Shown: positions 1 through 10,776 of the stretch, one piece after another
Position numbering within the stretch: the first letter of the stretch is position 1
Layout: each line of letters opens with the position of its first letter
NCBI GenBank assembly: GCA_963693315.1
Contig: OY856188.1
Coordinates: 188,384,930 to 188,448,929, forward strand
DNA: 64,000 nt
Direction of reading: 5' to 3'
Source: Diogma glabrata
Lineage: Eukaryota; Arthropoda; Insecta; Diptera; Cylindrotomidae
Position numbers and translations under genes: made by a program
The notes under the pieces: model-generated
Told to the model about the DNA's origin: nothing
Seen by the model: only the letters and a program-made list of their open reading frames with translations
Database searches by the model: none

Positions 1-804
1 AACTTTTTCACTTACACGTTTTAGAACCACTTTATTTATTTATATAAACCTGCACCACTTAAACCACCATTTATATAAACCACTTTATTTATTTATTTAA
101 TTTTAATATCAACCATACAATTAACTTTGTGATTAAATACATATGATGTGATATCTTGTTCACAGTCGTATGAAGAATATTTCAAATGTTTTAGAGATGT
201 TTAAAGAAAATCTATATATTTTGAATAATACTATCTCTTTCAAAATTATAGATCATTATCTAAAATATAAAGCAAAAAAGAGATAACATTTTATTTTGAC
301 TTTATACATTCAAAAATTCATTAGAAATTATAACGGGATACTTTAAATAGGATTCGAATTAAAAATACAGTATGAGAGTATTCTATAAAAAGTATGTACA
401 TACTTTTAAATTAAAATAGAAATCCTATAAGTAAAAAATTTATAAATAGGAAATATTGTACTTTCAACAGGAAGGTAATGGGATTGGAACTGTTATTAAA
501 TAACATGGTCACATTATTCAAATTTCGTCCCATACATGTATGAATAATAATACCGGTAACATTAATGTAACACGATTTACTGGAGGAATAATAATATATC
601 TTATTAAATAATTTATATGAACAATCATTTTGAATTTATAATTAAATTTAAGATAAAATTGTTGATGTAACAGTATTTTAATATTAATTCTCGTCTAGTT
701 AAATCAATAGTTGTCTTATTAACTAGTTAATAGGATTTATTTTTCTGAGTGTACTTTAATTTTCAATATAAACTATAAAACAGATCTTATTTCATTAATT
801 GCAG
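1..804. other. AT-rich left flank, no gene seen
   Basis: I see no coding exon here. The stretch should contain upstream exons or the 5' end of the Harbinger element that continues at 805, but I could not place a terminal inverted repeat. Around 745-757 a T-rich run followed by GAGTGTA resembles the right terminus of TE-A (T-rich run, then GAGTG, then TA), so another element may end there. Confidence in that is low. Confidence 0.4.
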
Positions 805-1737
805 AAAAATATATAAGCCACTGTGCTGCTAAGAAACGAGTTTTTCAAAATGTGAGACCAAAAACTCGAGTGTATATGTTTATATGGTATTTGGCAAACA
901 ATGAAACGTTTCGCCAAATTGGAGATCGGTTTGGTTTCAGCCGAAGCCACGCATATGATATCATCGTAGAACTGGCTTTATTTATGGGAAATGAATCAAA
1001 AAATTTCGTTGAGTGGCCATCCTTAGAAGAGCAAAAAAAAAATATCGGCTGGATTTAAAATTTTCAGTAATATAGAGAACATAATTCAAGCTATCGACTG
1101 CACGCATATAGAGATACCTAGACCTCAATACCACCAACGAGATTTTTACAATAGAAAAAAGTATCACAGTTTACAAATGCAGGCAATAGTAGATCACAAC
1201 AAAAAATTTACCAGTGTTTTTGTTGGAGAACCCGGATCTATGCACGACTCACGTGTATTGCGGCGGTCCAAATTATTTAAATACTTATGTGAAAGGCAGC
1301 AACAAATGGTATTACCAAAAGGATTTCTACTGGCGGATCTTGCATATCCGAAAACATATCCATGGCTAGTCCCGCCGTACAAAATTAATCAAGGGATGAG
1401 CAATCATAAACGGCAATTTAATAAGCGTCATTCAAAAACAAGAATAACTATTGAGCAGGCATTTGGCTTATTAAAGATGCGTTTTCGGCGTCTTCAAAAA
1501 TTTGGGAATATAAAAAGAAAATTAATAATATTATTTGTATTAAGTGCTTGTGCACTTCATAATCTATGTATAGATTATGATGATCTAGAAGTGGAAGGAT
1601 CAAATCGATTATCCGATGAAAATGAAAATCAACCAGCTGCAAGCGGACTTAATCAAGACGAAGGAAACCGAAGCATGCAGACAACAAGGCAGGACGAATT
1701 ACTACAAGAGTTAATTCAGAAACACATAATTACTTAA
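805..1737 (+). pseudogene. PIF/Harbinger transposase, copy 1 (frameshifted)
   Basis: This is the terminal exon of a Harbinger-type DDE transposase, which cuts and pastes the element. The exon opens after a plausible splice acceptor (AG at 803-804) and reads through an N-terminal helix-turn-helix-like stretch (FRQIGDRFGFSRSHAYDII, about 905-965). A run of ten A (1033-1042) shifts the frame; with nine A the frame would continue into the catalytic domain. The DDE triad is visible: D in AIDCTHI at 1096-1098, D in LLADLAYP at 1336-1338 and E in RITIEQAFG at 1453-1455. Spacing is about 80 and 39 residues, usual for the family. GEPGSMHDSRVL (about 1225) is a family hallmark. The gene ends at TAA 1735-1737. 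It converges on the Myb-like gene 80 bp away, the standard two-gene layout of Harbinger elements. The same A10 run is present in copy 2, so the frameshift predates the duplication, unless it is a shared sequencing error. Confidence 0.9.
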
Positions 1738-1817
1738 TTCAAACATATTTTAAATTTATTTGTGTTTTAAAAATTATACATAAATTTTAATATTTAGTTT
1801 TATTATTAGTTTTAATT

Positions 1818-2574
1818 TTAATTTCTGTTTTGCAATATATTGCCCAACGTTTCTCTAAATCCAGTAATGGAGGCAGCAATGTTGTTCATTGCTGCCGCCA
1901 CATTATTTTGTGCCTGGGTTAGGCCGTCTATCGACTTAATTAAATCATTATTTAATTTTCTTTTGAACTCCCTTTCTGAGGCTCTATAATTCAAAAGCCT
2001 TTTCATATTTGTTTGGCCCCGTCGTTACCATCGTCTTTGGGTCCGGTTCACTGGTTCCGGCTGATTTTCTTGACGGTTTATTGGTTCACGGTTTTCCACG
2101 TTTTCCATCTGGGAAGCATTATTTTCGCCCTGGTCTAGATTTTGCGCCGACAATTCTAGCCACTCTTCACTATAAGTTTCTGATTCCGCTCTTATTGCTA
2201 ACTCCCCTGTTGCGGCTTCCACTACTTCCGTTGGCCTGTTGCCCAAAATCCGGTCAAGACTTTCGAAATGTATGAATGTAGACTCGCCGCTTGTCCTCAT
2301 TCTATCATTTGCCGACTTGTACAGTCTTACCAAGCCCCTCCACTTGGTTTTTATTTGTGTTACTGTAAAATCCTAAAAAGTTGTTAAGATCATATTTAAG
2401 CTTTTTATATATATGATTTATTAGATTAAAATACAATGAAAAAGTTACTTACATAATTTCTTAGGAGCAAATATTCTTTGATATTTGTCCACATTTGCCT
2501 TCAGCCGATTGCTCTAAATACTTGTACTCCTCAAAAGCCTCTATGAGAACTTCTTTGGCGTAATTCGTCCACAT
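1818..2574 (-). pseudogene. Harbinger Myb/SANT-like accessory protein, copy 1 (broken)
   Basis: This is the second gene of the Harbinger element. In this superfamily a Myb/SANT-like protein binds the element ends and helps transposase enter the nucleus. Exon 1 starts at ATG 2574 (MWTNYAKEVLIEAFEEY) and ends at a GTAAGT donor near 2447-2452. Exon 2 starts at about 2372 (DFTVTQIKTKWRGLVRLYKS, the tryptophan-rich Myb-like helix). Two lesions are visible. Exon 1 lacks 7 bp relative to copy 2, which shifts the frame into a stop. Exon 2 carries an in-frame TAA at 2025-2027, after which the same frame continues open to 1818 through a C-terminal segment that looks helical. The TAA is shared with copy 2; the 7-bp lesion is specific to copy 1. 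Confidence 0.8.
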
Positions 2575-3839
2575 TACCACAACTCTAACTAAAATATACT
2601 AAACTAAACTACTAAACTAAAATATCTATACTCTATTACTCTAAATCTTACTAAAATACTCTATTCTAACTACAATAATCTAACCTAATCTAATCTAATC
2701 TAAAACAACTATAATCAAACTAAATTAACAAATATAATCAAACTAAAACAATAACAATTTTTTTAAATAACCAAAACAATAACTATAAAAAACAATAACT
2801 AATAATGGAAAATCAAGCCAAACGTTAGACTGACAGTTAAATACGAAAAATGTTGACGTTTAAACGCAATAAAAAGGTTGATTTTTTCGTGATAAATGAG
2901 TGCGTTTCATCCTAGGCAACTGACCATAAAAATCATGATTTTTTTTCTCACATTTGCTGTACCGAACACTAGGATTGAAAACCGAAATCAACTCGCTGAT
3001 AGATACGCCAATTTAAAAACAATTCCTGGAACACGGATATCACTCATACATTCCTACAAATGATGGATCCATTTTAGCTAGACGTTATTCTAACTCTAAG
3101 GAATTTAGCAATGTAAAATTAAATAAATGATAAAAAATTTGTGAAATATTTATTTTAAGTTAAAATTAAAACTTGAATATAAAAACACATATCCAAAAAA
3201 ATTGTTCGTTTTTTTATCTCCACTTTTTCTTACGATGAAAAATTTTAAGGTGAGTTGCAATAAAATTAATAAAAAAAAACAAAAAATTTTCGCCTTCTGA
3301 AAATTTTAAAAAATGCTAGTAACATATGTATGTACCTTTCATATGTTAAAAAATCAAAACTTTTAAGAATACGCATTTCTAGAAAATCGATTTTGAATTT
3401 TCTAATTTCTACCGTTATTTTCTAAAGAAAAATGTTGAATATATAATATAATTTTGAATAGCTGTGTTTAATACATTTTGAGCTATAAAACATCAAAATC
3501 AGTTCAGTAGTTTTTTCTGTAGAGCCATTTAAATACACCAGGGTCGAGAGCAATTTCTTGATTTTTCATCACCCCGTATCTAAAGACAGGGTCAAAAAAG
3601 AGAAAATTAAAAACGCAGAATTTTTTTTTATTGATGCCAACGAATACATAAATATACAAAATTAAAACCGCATTTCTAAAATTGCCTGTTTTTGGCTGAT
3701 TTCACGTGTTTCTTGCCATATAAAAAAATGGTAGTCCAGGCATCCCAGTTAGAAAACATGTATCAGTTTTGTTAATACAAAAGAAAATTAAAGTGTATGC
3801 GAGGACGTCACTAAGACCAATTTTGTTCGTTGTTTATAC
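2575..3839. other. non-coding, Harbinger right part and unassigned DNA
   Basis: The first part (2590-2830) is a low-complexity run rich in CTAA and CTAAA words. The rest is AT-rich with no reading frame I can assign. The Harbinger right terminus should lie here, probably near 2850-3000, but I could not identify a terminal inverted repeat. The same sequence recurs at 12531-13795. Confidence 0.5.
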
Positions 3840-4195
3840 CTAATGGCGCACAACGCCATTAAACTCAAAATATGACTTTTCAAGCGTAATCTCAAGATTT
3901 GTATGCGCTTGAATGTATAGTGATCCTTGGTCACAAGTCATCATAACCACATTTAACCCCATTTTTTCTTCACACATCTGAATATTTTTTTTAATTAATT
4001 TACTTAATTTTGAGGATGTAAAGGATTTGTTGACAACAACATTATTAAGGACATATTTCCAGTTCAAAAGTAATGATCGTACCTTAAAAAATAGAGCTGA
4101 ACTGGCTAGCTCATTTTTTCTTTCGGTCCCATCATCATAAAATCGCCTATCCATTAAAATATTTATTATCTTTTCATCGTTTAAGTCCAAAATAA
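3840..4195 (-). pseudogene. P-element/THAP9-type transposase, catalytic-domain fragment, copy 1
   Basis: On the minus strand 116 codons match the RNase-H-like core of P-element transposases: a segment with G-T-E-R-K-N-E-L-A-S-S-A-L-F-F-K-V-R-S-L, then LLLNWKYVLNN, and later a conserved MMTCDQGS motif (family: CDQGS, with a catalytic Asp). Reading on the minus strand, this follows the N-terminal half at 5000-6193, and the two are separated by a Penelope-type fragment. Downstream of CDQGS the frame decays and stops at 3840. The gene is therefore split and truncated. P-like transposases act in the nucleus on element ends. Confidence 0.75.
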
Positions 4196-5003
4196 AATAA
4201 ATCTTTTTTGTTCAAATTTTTAAAAACATTTTTACTTTTTATTTGACGACGTTTCTGCTTACAAAAGCTATCTTCAGGTGAGAAAAAAAAATATCAACTA
4301 TACAAAACAGAAAATGAAAATTATACAATTTAAACAATATTAACAAAAAACACTTACAAAAATGTTTTGTCCAAATAAATGAATTCACTGATGTCACTAT
4401 TACAATATTATTAATTATAATTTTCAAATAAATTTAAAAAAATTTAAATTAAAAAAAGTGAAACTCAACTGAAACTTACAAAATATCTTCTTTAAACAAA
4501 AGGATAAAAAATTTTTTGAAATATAAACCAAAGATAGACAGTATTTAAAAAAAAAAAAAAATTTTAAATATTTAAATAAAAGAAAGGTATACGTTATCCA
4601 AATATGTGCAGTCAGATTGTATGTTCATATTGTTATGGAATTTTTTAATATAAATTGACTCAAGAATTTTGCGCTTAACCGTATTAGACTCAAAATTTAA
4701 AATTTCAGGATTGTCCCAATCAATTTTATGATTACTAGAAATAACATGATCACATAAGGCACTATGTGACCCATTACCTCTAGAAATATGATATCTATGG
4801 TCTTTTAACCTGGAAACCAGATATTGTTTAGTTTCACCAATATATGTTAAGCCACAATTAAGTTCAGCACAATTAATCTTATAAACTAAATTAGAAAAAT
4901 ATTCTTGAGGAACAGGATCTTTAAGATGTGTGAAAATACGATTTTTTAGAGTGTTGCAAGGTTTACCAACTGCTTTAATATTATAATATTGTAGTTTAGT
5001 CTC
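4196..5003 (-). mobile_element. Penelope-like retroelement 3' fragment inserted in the P-element, copy 1
   Basis: On the minus strand about 140 codons (roughly 5003 to stop TAA at 4572-4574) read as a GIY-YIG endonuclease. LVYKINCAELNCGLTYIGET carries the YxI and YIG motifs, followed by R-L-K-D-H and H-S-A-L-C-D-H. This is the C-terminal nuclease of Penelope-like elements; the reverse transcriptase is absent. The 3' region to about 4200 contains a hammerhead-like motif. The fragment sits between FDEISIKRD of the P-element gene and its catalytic half, so it is a nested insertion. No start codon is present, consistent with a 5'-truncated copy. Confidence 0.78.
4238..4282 (-). ncRNA. hammerhead-ribozyme-like motif of the Penelope 3' region, copy 1
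   Basis: On the minus strand the order is CTGAAGA (4271-4277), a stem-loop GCTT/AAGC, GAAA (4252-4255), then a CGTCG-type short stem and TC. This matches a minimal hammerhead core except that CTGATGA is CTGAAGA, which should impair cleavage. Penelope-like elements are known to carry hammerhead motifs in their terminal repeats. Confidence 0.5.
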
Positions 5004-6193
5004 GCTTTATTGAAATTTCGTCAAAACACGAATTTTGTCTTTTGCCACAATTTACGAAAAAAGAGTTGTGTTACTCCATTAACACTTTGTTAACCGGTGG
5101 GATAAACTTAATGGGAAACCACTTGTATATTGATGAAATTGACGGAAATTTCAAATGTAAACTATCTCTAAATACTTGTATAAAATACAAATGTTTCTCC
5201 GATTTCTGTAGACTGTACATTTTTTCTATTTCATAAATCACAGACACGATTTATTTTAGGTTTTATTTTTACTTTATTTACACTTTATTTTAAATTTTTA
5301 TTTTAGCCGTGTTCGATTTGACTGAAGCAACTGAATCATCTGAAAAATTGAATGCAATTGTTGTTGTTTTTTCAGTTGTTTCAGTCAAATCGAACGCACC
5401 TTTTGTCTTCATTCGAAGACGATCAAAATACATCTGAAATTTCATATCTCATAATTCTTGATTTTCCTTTGGTTAGATTTATATTGGTTTTTTTTGTTAT
5501 GTGTGTATGTGTAGTTAAAATAAGGAAAATCAGTTTGTAACCGAACAACAAACATTGTGCAAAATTTTTATCATGATTGTTGTATGAATAATTTTGCTTG
5601 AGCAGAAGCTTACAAACATTTTTAGAATTTTCATTTACACTGAAATAGTCAATAACATTGTCAACAGTGACTACACTATCTTTGTGCAAAAGTCTCGTTA
5701 ATTTTAATTTTCTTTTGACATTTTCAAGTTCTGTTTTATAAGATATGAGTCGTTTCGACTTCTTAATACAATTTTAACAATCACTGACAAGACTTTTGTC
5801 AAATTCGCAATCCGAACAGTTTATTGTATTAATTATATTTATAAATTCTATCATCATCAGTTTTGTCACGCTGTGTGCCAACATCCGATGATTGCATTAG
5901 AACTTAAAAATTAGTCTCTCTTATACTTGGAAAAGAGTAGCTGCTACAGATTTTCAAATCACTTACATGTAATATAAAAAGGGTAGGTACAGCATTTCTT
6001 GTCAACCAACTATTACCGATATATGCCGGTTCGAAATGCTTAGCACAAATAAAATTATGTTTTACCTGTAAATCGTCCGACTTTAATCCAATAGCTGACA
6101 ACCAACGTTCTTTTCTATCCTTCTGTAATGGAAGACGATAAAACCGCATATTTGTAAGCTGCGATTTATTTTTGCAGCACGGAACGATGCATG
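5000..6193 (-). pseudogene. P-element-like transposase, N-terminal half with THAP domain, copy 1
   Basis: The THAP zinc finger (C2CH, DNA binding) reads from about 6193: CIVPCCKNKS, then RFYRLP, W, C-A-K-H-F, and the AVPT motif near 5990. All four zinc ligands and the terminal AVPT are present, but an in-frame ATG upstream is lacking. A second piece at about 5690-5520 (KDSVVTVDNVIDYF to FAQCLLF) and a third at about 5236-5000 (YFIQVFRDSLHLKFPS, IYKWF, CFDEISIKRD) match the middle of P-type transposases. FDE is the first catalytic Asp region. Stops separate the pieces, and a hairpin (5309-5396) lies between the second and third. Decayed and not functional as it stands. Confidence 0.7.
5309..5396. 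repeat. 88-bp hairpin, copy 1
   Basis: Inverted arms of about 24 bp (TTCGATTTGACTGAAGCAAC and its complement, one base inserted) enclose a loop of about 38 bp. It lies inside the P-element relic between coding pieces. No clear target-site duplication. It could be a very short MITE or a structured intron. Confidence 0.55.
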
Positions 6194-6695
6194 AAATATA
6201 TTAACGTATAGGTGTTTCATGGCTCACTAAATAAATATGATCAATAATTTATTATCTATATTATCTATATCTATATTATCTACATATTAAAAAATATATT
6301 ATGAACGTATTATATTATCTAGGGTTATATTATCTATAATATGGTCCGAACGAGAACAAACCAACCATGCCAACAGGTTCTTAAAATTGTCCTAGGTAAT
6401 GAAAATTCATTTGTTAAATTAAAATTTTTTTTAAACACGTAAATGAATTGTCATGAAACGATCAAATTTATCTGAGTAATTTATCTATAATTTCTTTGTG
6501 AATCGATATTTTGATGTTGTTTCTTTAAATTAAAATATTTTAAGTAAAAATATGGTCAAATTCAATTCGTTCCAAATTTCAATAAATATTTAAAACTGTT
6601 TTGTTGTTGTCCCTTAAAATCAAAAACAAAAAAAAATATAAACACCATAAATAATATTTTAATTTAAAAGTTCTAAACTGTAACAAGATATTTAA

Positions 6696-6835
6696 ATAAT
6701 AATAAAATAATAAACGCCTTATTCTTGTTAAATTGAGTTTTTTAGATACTACTGTCGATGAAAGCATAGCTTTCGAAATACGTATTTAGTGAAATAAAAC
6801 TCAATTTAACAAGTGCGTTTATTATTTTATTATTA
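6696..6835. repeat. inverted repeat with ribozyme-like loop, copy 1
   Basis: Arms of about 40 bp (6699-6742 and 6795-6834) are near-perfect complements. The 50-bp loop contains TGTCGATGA, a GC-rich stem AAAGC/GCTTT and CGAAATACGTA, arranged like a degenerate hammerhead core. A Penelope-type terminus is possible. Confidence 0.45.
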
Positions 6836-8076
6836 CATAAATAATAATAATTTCCAACCTATGTTTACAATAATTTCTTCTTTTATTAATTTGTCATACA
6901 CACACTCAAAAATCAGTTCCTTTTGTTTTATATGTAATTTGGTTAAAAAAAATACTAAAAACAACTAAAGTTTTATTTTTTTGTATTTATATTGTAAATA
7001 ATAAAACCACCTTTAATGATTTCTTTTGCTATGCTAAATGTTACTCAGCTGTTATCCCTTTAAATTGAAATATTTAACGATTTTTCATGTGTTCACTGTT
7101 TCGGCGCCATTGTGTGGTATTTTGCTTCTAGAGTTCTCACTTCTTAATAATTTTTCCTTATTATTTAACACAACAAATAATAATTTTGAGTGAGGCTCAA
7201 TAAATAGGGCTATCTCAAGTCTTTAAATAACAACCTTTTAACTTTCGTAGTACTATTATTATTATTTATTCTATACAAATTTCAGATTTAATATCAACAA
7301 TCATACATTATTATAAATAAAACTATTTACTAAAAATGTTTCAAAAAATGTTACTAAAAATGTATCCATTCTTTCTTTTTGTTAAATCAAAACTTTTAAA
7401 AATTAAAATTTTATCAAGCGCGTTGAACATGTCAAACGATTACTAATAAAGTGTATTTTGTTTTTTTCACAACATGGAGGATATCAACTGTGGTATATAT
7501 GTTTCTCTCTTTCCTTTCGATTAAACAATTTTTCTCTTTTTCATTAAATTCGATGTTTTAATAAAGAAGGTTTTAATAAAGAAGGACAATAGAAAAATCA
7601 AATTTTTGTTTTTATTGTTATAAATTTATTTATTGAATACTTAATACAATATATGCAATTTCAAAAAGATACGGCAAATGATTCCGGTGCCAAAAATGAT
7701 TAAATAAACACAAATAACCTAACGACCAATACCAACGTCGGCGAGTAAACTGTTCGCTAGTTTCAAAATATGACTTTTGGGGAGTAGGCGACTACACTTT
7801 TTCTATAAATTGTTAAATATTTTCATTTATACCTACATACATATTTCAACCGCCTTCAACATTTTACAATTTACACAGTATCACACCCTTACAAATTAAA
7901 ATCTTGAAGAAATACTTATAATATTAATTTGCTACTAATTTCTTAAAGATGACACAAATAATAATTCAAAATTTCTGAAATGTTGATGAAATATATAAAA
8001 TAAAAATAATAATTTGAAATAATAATTTTTTTAGTCAGATTCATATGAAATTTTAATTTTTGTGTGTCAGTTGCAA
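6836..8076. other. AT-rich non-coding stretch
   Basis: No open frame of note. A short tandem duplication (TTTTAATAAAGAAGG, about 7555-7585) is visible. Probably the body of a decayed retroelement, but nothing diagnostic. Confidence 0.4.
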
Positions 8077-8122
8077 ATTCTATCTCTGATGATGAATATA
8101 ATTCGAAACATGTAAGAGAAAA
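8077..8122 (+). ncRNA. hammerhead-ribozyme-like motif with canonical core, copy 1
   Basis: CTGATGA (8086-8092) is followed by a GAAT-ATA-ATTC stem-loop, GAAA (8105-8108), CATG and GTA (candidate cleavage triplet, 8112-8114), then AGAGAAAAT. That last segment can pair imperfectly (about 6 of 8) with TTCTATCT before the core. All conserved core bases are present. The sequence then runs into an ATTAAATAAA tail like Penelope-type termini. No GIY-YIG or RT frame was seen beside it. Confidence 0.6.
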
Positions 8123-9160
8123 TATTAAATAAAAAAAGAAATATTATAATTTATAAATAGTATCTTTTTTTAAATTGTAAAATCAATAAATTTTGCCTCT
8201 AAGAAAAAAAACAACATAAATTGTTAGATTCATATGAGTTTAGAATTTCTAAACTCCTTGTTAATTATCACTAAACTATCGAAATCGATTGGGCTTAAAA
8301 ACTAATAAACATATATTAAAAAATTATGTTTCAATTCTAAACTCAAAGAAATCTGAAATATAAAATTGATATCTTTGCTCAAAAAAAACAAAAATTAATT
8401 ATAAAAGCAGTAGTTTTAATTTAGGTCTCGTATATGGATGATGTTTCGTTATTTTATTTCTGAATTATTTACGTACAATATATTATAAGTACATTTTTTA
8501 ATATAAAAATTATTTATTTTATTTTTAATGGTTATGTAAAAGAAAAGTTTGTTTAAATATCGTTATAGTCATGAAACTAATTAATAAAAATTAATATTTC
8601 TGAAATACTTTTTAAGTAGTTCAATAAATTATAATTAAGAAATGCTTTGTATTGTACTAAACTTAATAAATAATATGTATAAATATATAATTGAACATAG
8701 TGTAAACCATGTTATTCTTGTTAATTGAAATAAATAAATAAGTTGTGTTAATTCTATTTTATCTAGTTTTATTATACATAAAAACAACAAATGACAAATA
8801 AATCGGTATAAATAGAGTTATCCACAGGTAAGACTTCAGAATTTAATCTGTCCTTTAAACCGTTAGTTGGATACGGTACAACTGTTTGTTCTAGAGGTTG
8901 ATTTTTGTGAATTACTATAATGAAATCAAAATAAATGTGCTGTTTTTGCTAAACTTTATTAGAGGTGATTTCATATTAAAAAACTGTTTGTGTCAGATGA
9001 ACCAAACAAAAAAAAAACAGATGAAGAATTAGTAGGAGTCCGTCAAAAGTATCGCCTCAGATGTTAATGAAATGCTGGATAATTTCAACAAGAGGACCAC
9101 AATATTGGTATATCGTAGGTGAGTATGAAGTAGAATTGACATTGGCACAAATAAGCACAT
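8123..9160. other. AT-rich non-coding stretch
   Basis: No frame or repeat I can assign. Duplicated exactly at offset 9956 apart from isolated differences. Confidence 0.4.
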
Positions 9161-9445
9161 TTGGAATTTTTTGTCGGATGCGTTAAGAGGATAAAATCGG
9201 AAAATGGCAGAAAATCGAAACAAATTAAAATATTAAAATCAAAAACCAACCAAAATATTTCGCGTGTGTTCAGAAAAAACTCAAATGCTAAAAACCAATA
9301 TCGTTCAAACAATTATAAAGCAATCTCAGAATACAACCCCAATCGACAAAAGAATAAAATTAAGGAAAGGTCAGATAATATAAATAGTAAAAGTTTAAAC
9401 AAGTTTGAGACGAGAACAATTAGACACAAGAAACATAAACAATGA
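9161..9445 (+). CDS. unrecognised Lys/Asn-rich ORF, copy 1
   Basis: A 94-codon frame, very basic and rich in K, N, R and S, with no motif I recognise. It precedes a short frame (9442-9522) reading CDECDCGGSEFRDVNGLWYT, zinc-ribbon-like at its start, and lies upstream of the gypsy RT fragment. It could be a gag or nucleocapsid relic, or chance in A-rich DNA. Low confidence that it is a gene. Confidence 0.2.
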   Translation: MEFFVGCVKRIKSENGRKSKQIKILKSKTNQNISRVFRKNSNAKNQYRSNNYKAISEYNPNRQKNKIKERSDNINSKSLNKFETRTIRHKKHKQ

Positions 9446-9864
9446 AGAACAAAACTATTTGTGATGAATGTGATTGTGGTGGATCTGAATTTAGAGATGT
9501 AAATGGACTTTGGTATACTTGAACCTCTCTTACGTTTTCACCTAAACATCGTGTATTTTTTAAATTTGTACCCATTTTACCAATTAACAAATTTAGCAGG
9601 TGATTGAATTCTGGATTTTGTAATCGAAAAGAGGAAGATGATTGTTAATAGCTGATGGTCTTGATTATTCTACATAGCTACAAAATTTTCGCGCAAATCA
9701 TCGGTCGAATTTTCTCTATTATATTGTTTCCTGGATGGCAAAAGATGTTATATTAAGTTTAGTGAGTGGACAACCCTATAGTTGTAGTTCCAAAACAAAA
9801 CCTTTCAAAGTAGGTGGTATTTATTTTGAAAATAATTAAATTATAATAACAGTTTATAAAATCT

Positions 9865-10160
9865 GTGAAGAGAAGTAGTAATACTATAGTATCAATATCC
9901 ATAAATAACTTAGTCGATTCTGTTTGTGTTAAAAGCGAATTTTCAATTTTCCTATCGAGTTTAAATAGACTTCAACTTGGATATCGATTGGATTACTATC
10001 TAGACGATATTTTAACTGGTGCGCTGGATTATTATGACTGCAAAAAAGTACTTCTATGCGTGCTTGTTCAACTCAACCAGTACAATGTAAAAATAAATAA
10101 AGACATATCTAGTGGTGGTGAGGTAAATTCTCTCGGTCATCACATAGATGATATTGGTTC
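9865..10160 (+). pseudogene. Ty3/gypsy reverse-transcriptase fragment, copy 1
   Basis: About 100 codons include YYLDDILTGA (the YLDD catalytic box of gypsy-type RT), then VLVQLNQYNVKINKD and SLGHHID, the expected order in the palm and following region (YLDD, VL..L, N..K, LGH.I). Nothing upstream or downstream completes a pol gene, so this is a relic. The LINE inserted immediately after it, at 10144-10165. Confidence 0.65.
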
Positions 10161-10165
10161 ATATC

Positions 10166-10776
10166 GCAGGAGAGATCGATTTTGATCGATTATGATCAAT
10201 GTTGATCTACGGGTCTGACTACCCTGCGTACTCCAGTCCCTGCCATTGACATATGAGTTAGCGTGAGATATCACATACCACTGGCAATGGCAGGAGATGT
10301 CATTAGCCAAGATGATATCTTAGGGTGCTGGCGGACGAACTTTAATTAGTCAACGGCAGCACTTCCAGTCTTAGCTGGGCAGCGTTCCGTAGCGGTACCG
10401 CTCATTAGCTCTTCCGAGGAATCGGACCAACTCGTAGTTATGTGTGGGCTTTGTGCCTCGATTGAAGTGGTGGGCGGTGCGTCTGGGGTGCGCTGCATCA
10501 GCTGGATTATTGGCAATTAGTTTTGTTTTGTTTTCTGCAAATTTCTCACAATTTGTTTTCACTTATTTTTTTGTTATTATTTCTTCATCTTATCATGAAA
10601 TATTGGCATATGTCATATTTTGTAGTATGATATGATTTTTTTACTTAGTTATGCATTTTAAAATAAAACATAAAAAAAAAAATAAACATTTTGATATATA
10701 TATGGCAATACAACCGAAAAAAAATAAGTAGGCAAGTGGTAAAGCAAATCGGCGCAATCCACCCGCCCATAAAGCG
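10166..10776 (+). mobile_element. 5' part of CR1/Jockey-type LINE, cut by the duplication breakpoint
   Basis: Identical, apart from one base, to the first 611 bp of the full LINE at 20122. Its 5' target-site copy is at 10144-10165. The LINE stops at 10776, inside the 5' UTR, and the next unit of the tandem duplication follows, so this LINE copy was never complete in this position. Confidence 0.88.

Larger units (their letters stand above)
847..10776 (+). repeat. 9.93-kb tandem segmental duplication, copy 1
   Basis: Every landmark in this interval recurs 9949 bp downstream near the start and 9956 bp downstream after about position 2500. The differences I found are single bases at 2030, 2522, 9155 and near 10667, plus a 7-bp tandem duplication present only in copy 2 (about 12449-12460). 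Copy 1 is the parental left side because the Harbinger exon continues upstream of 847. Its right edge lies inside the LINE 5' UTR at 10776. The identity (about 99.9 percent on the parts compared) implies a very recent event or an assembly artefact. Confidence 0.93.

Noticed and set aside
9442..9522. Zinc-ribbon-like start CDECDCGGSEFRDVNGLWYT, considered as a TAF1B-type transcription factor
   Set aside because: Only 26 codons, second cysteine pair absent, no continuation downstream.
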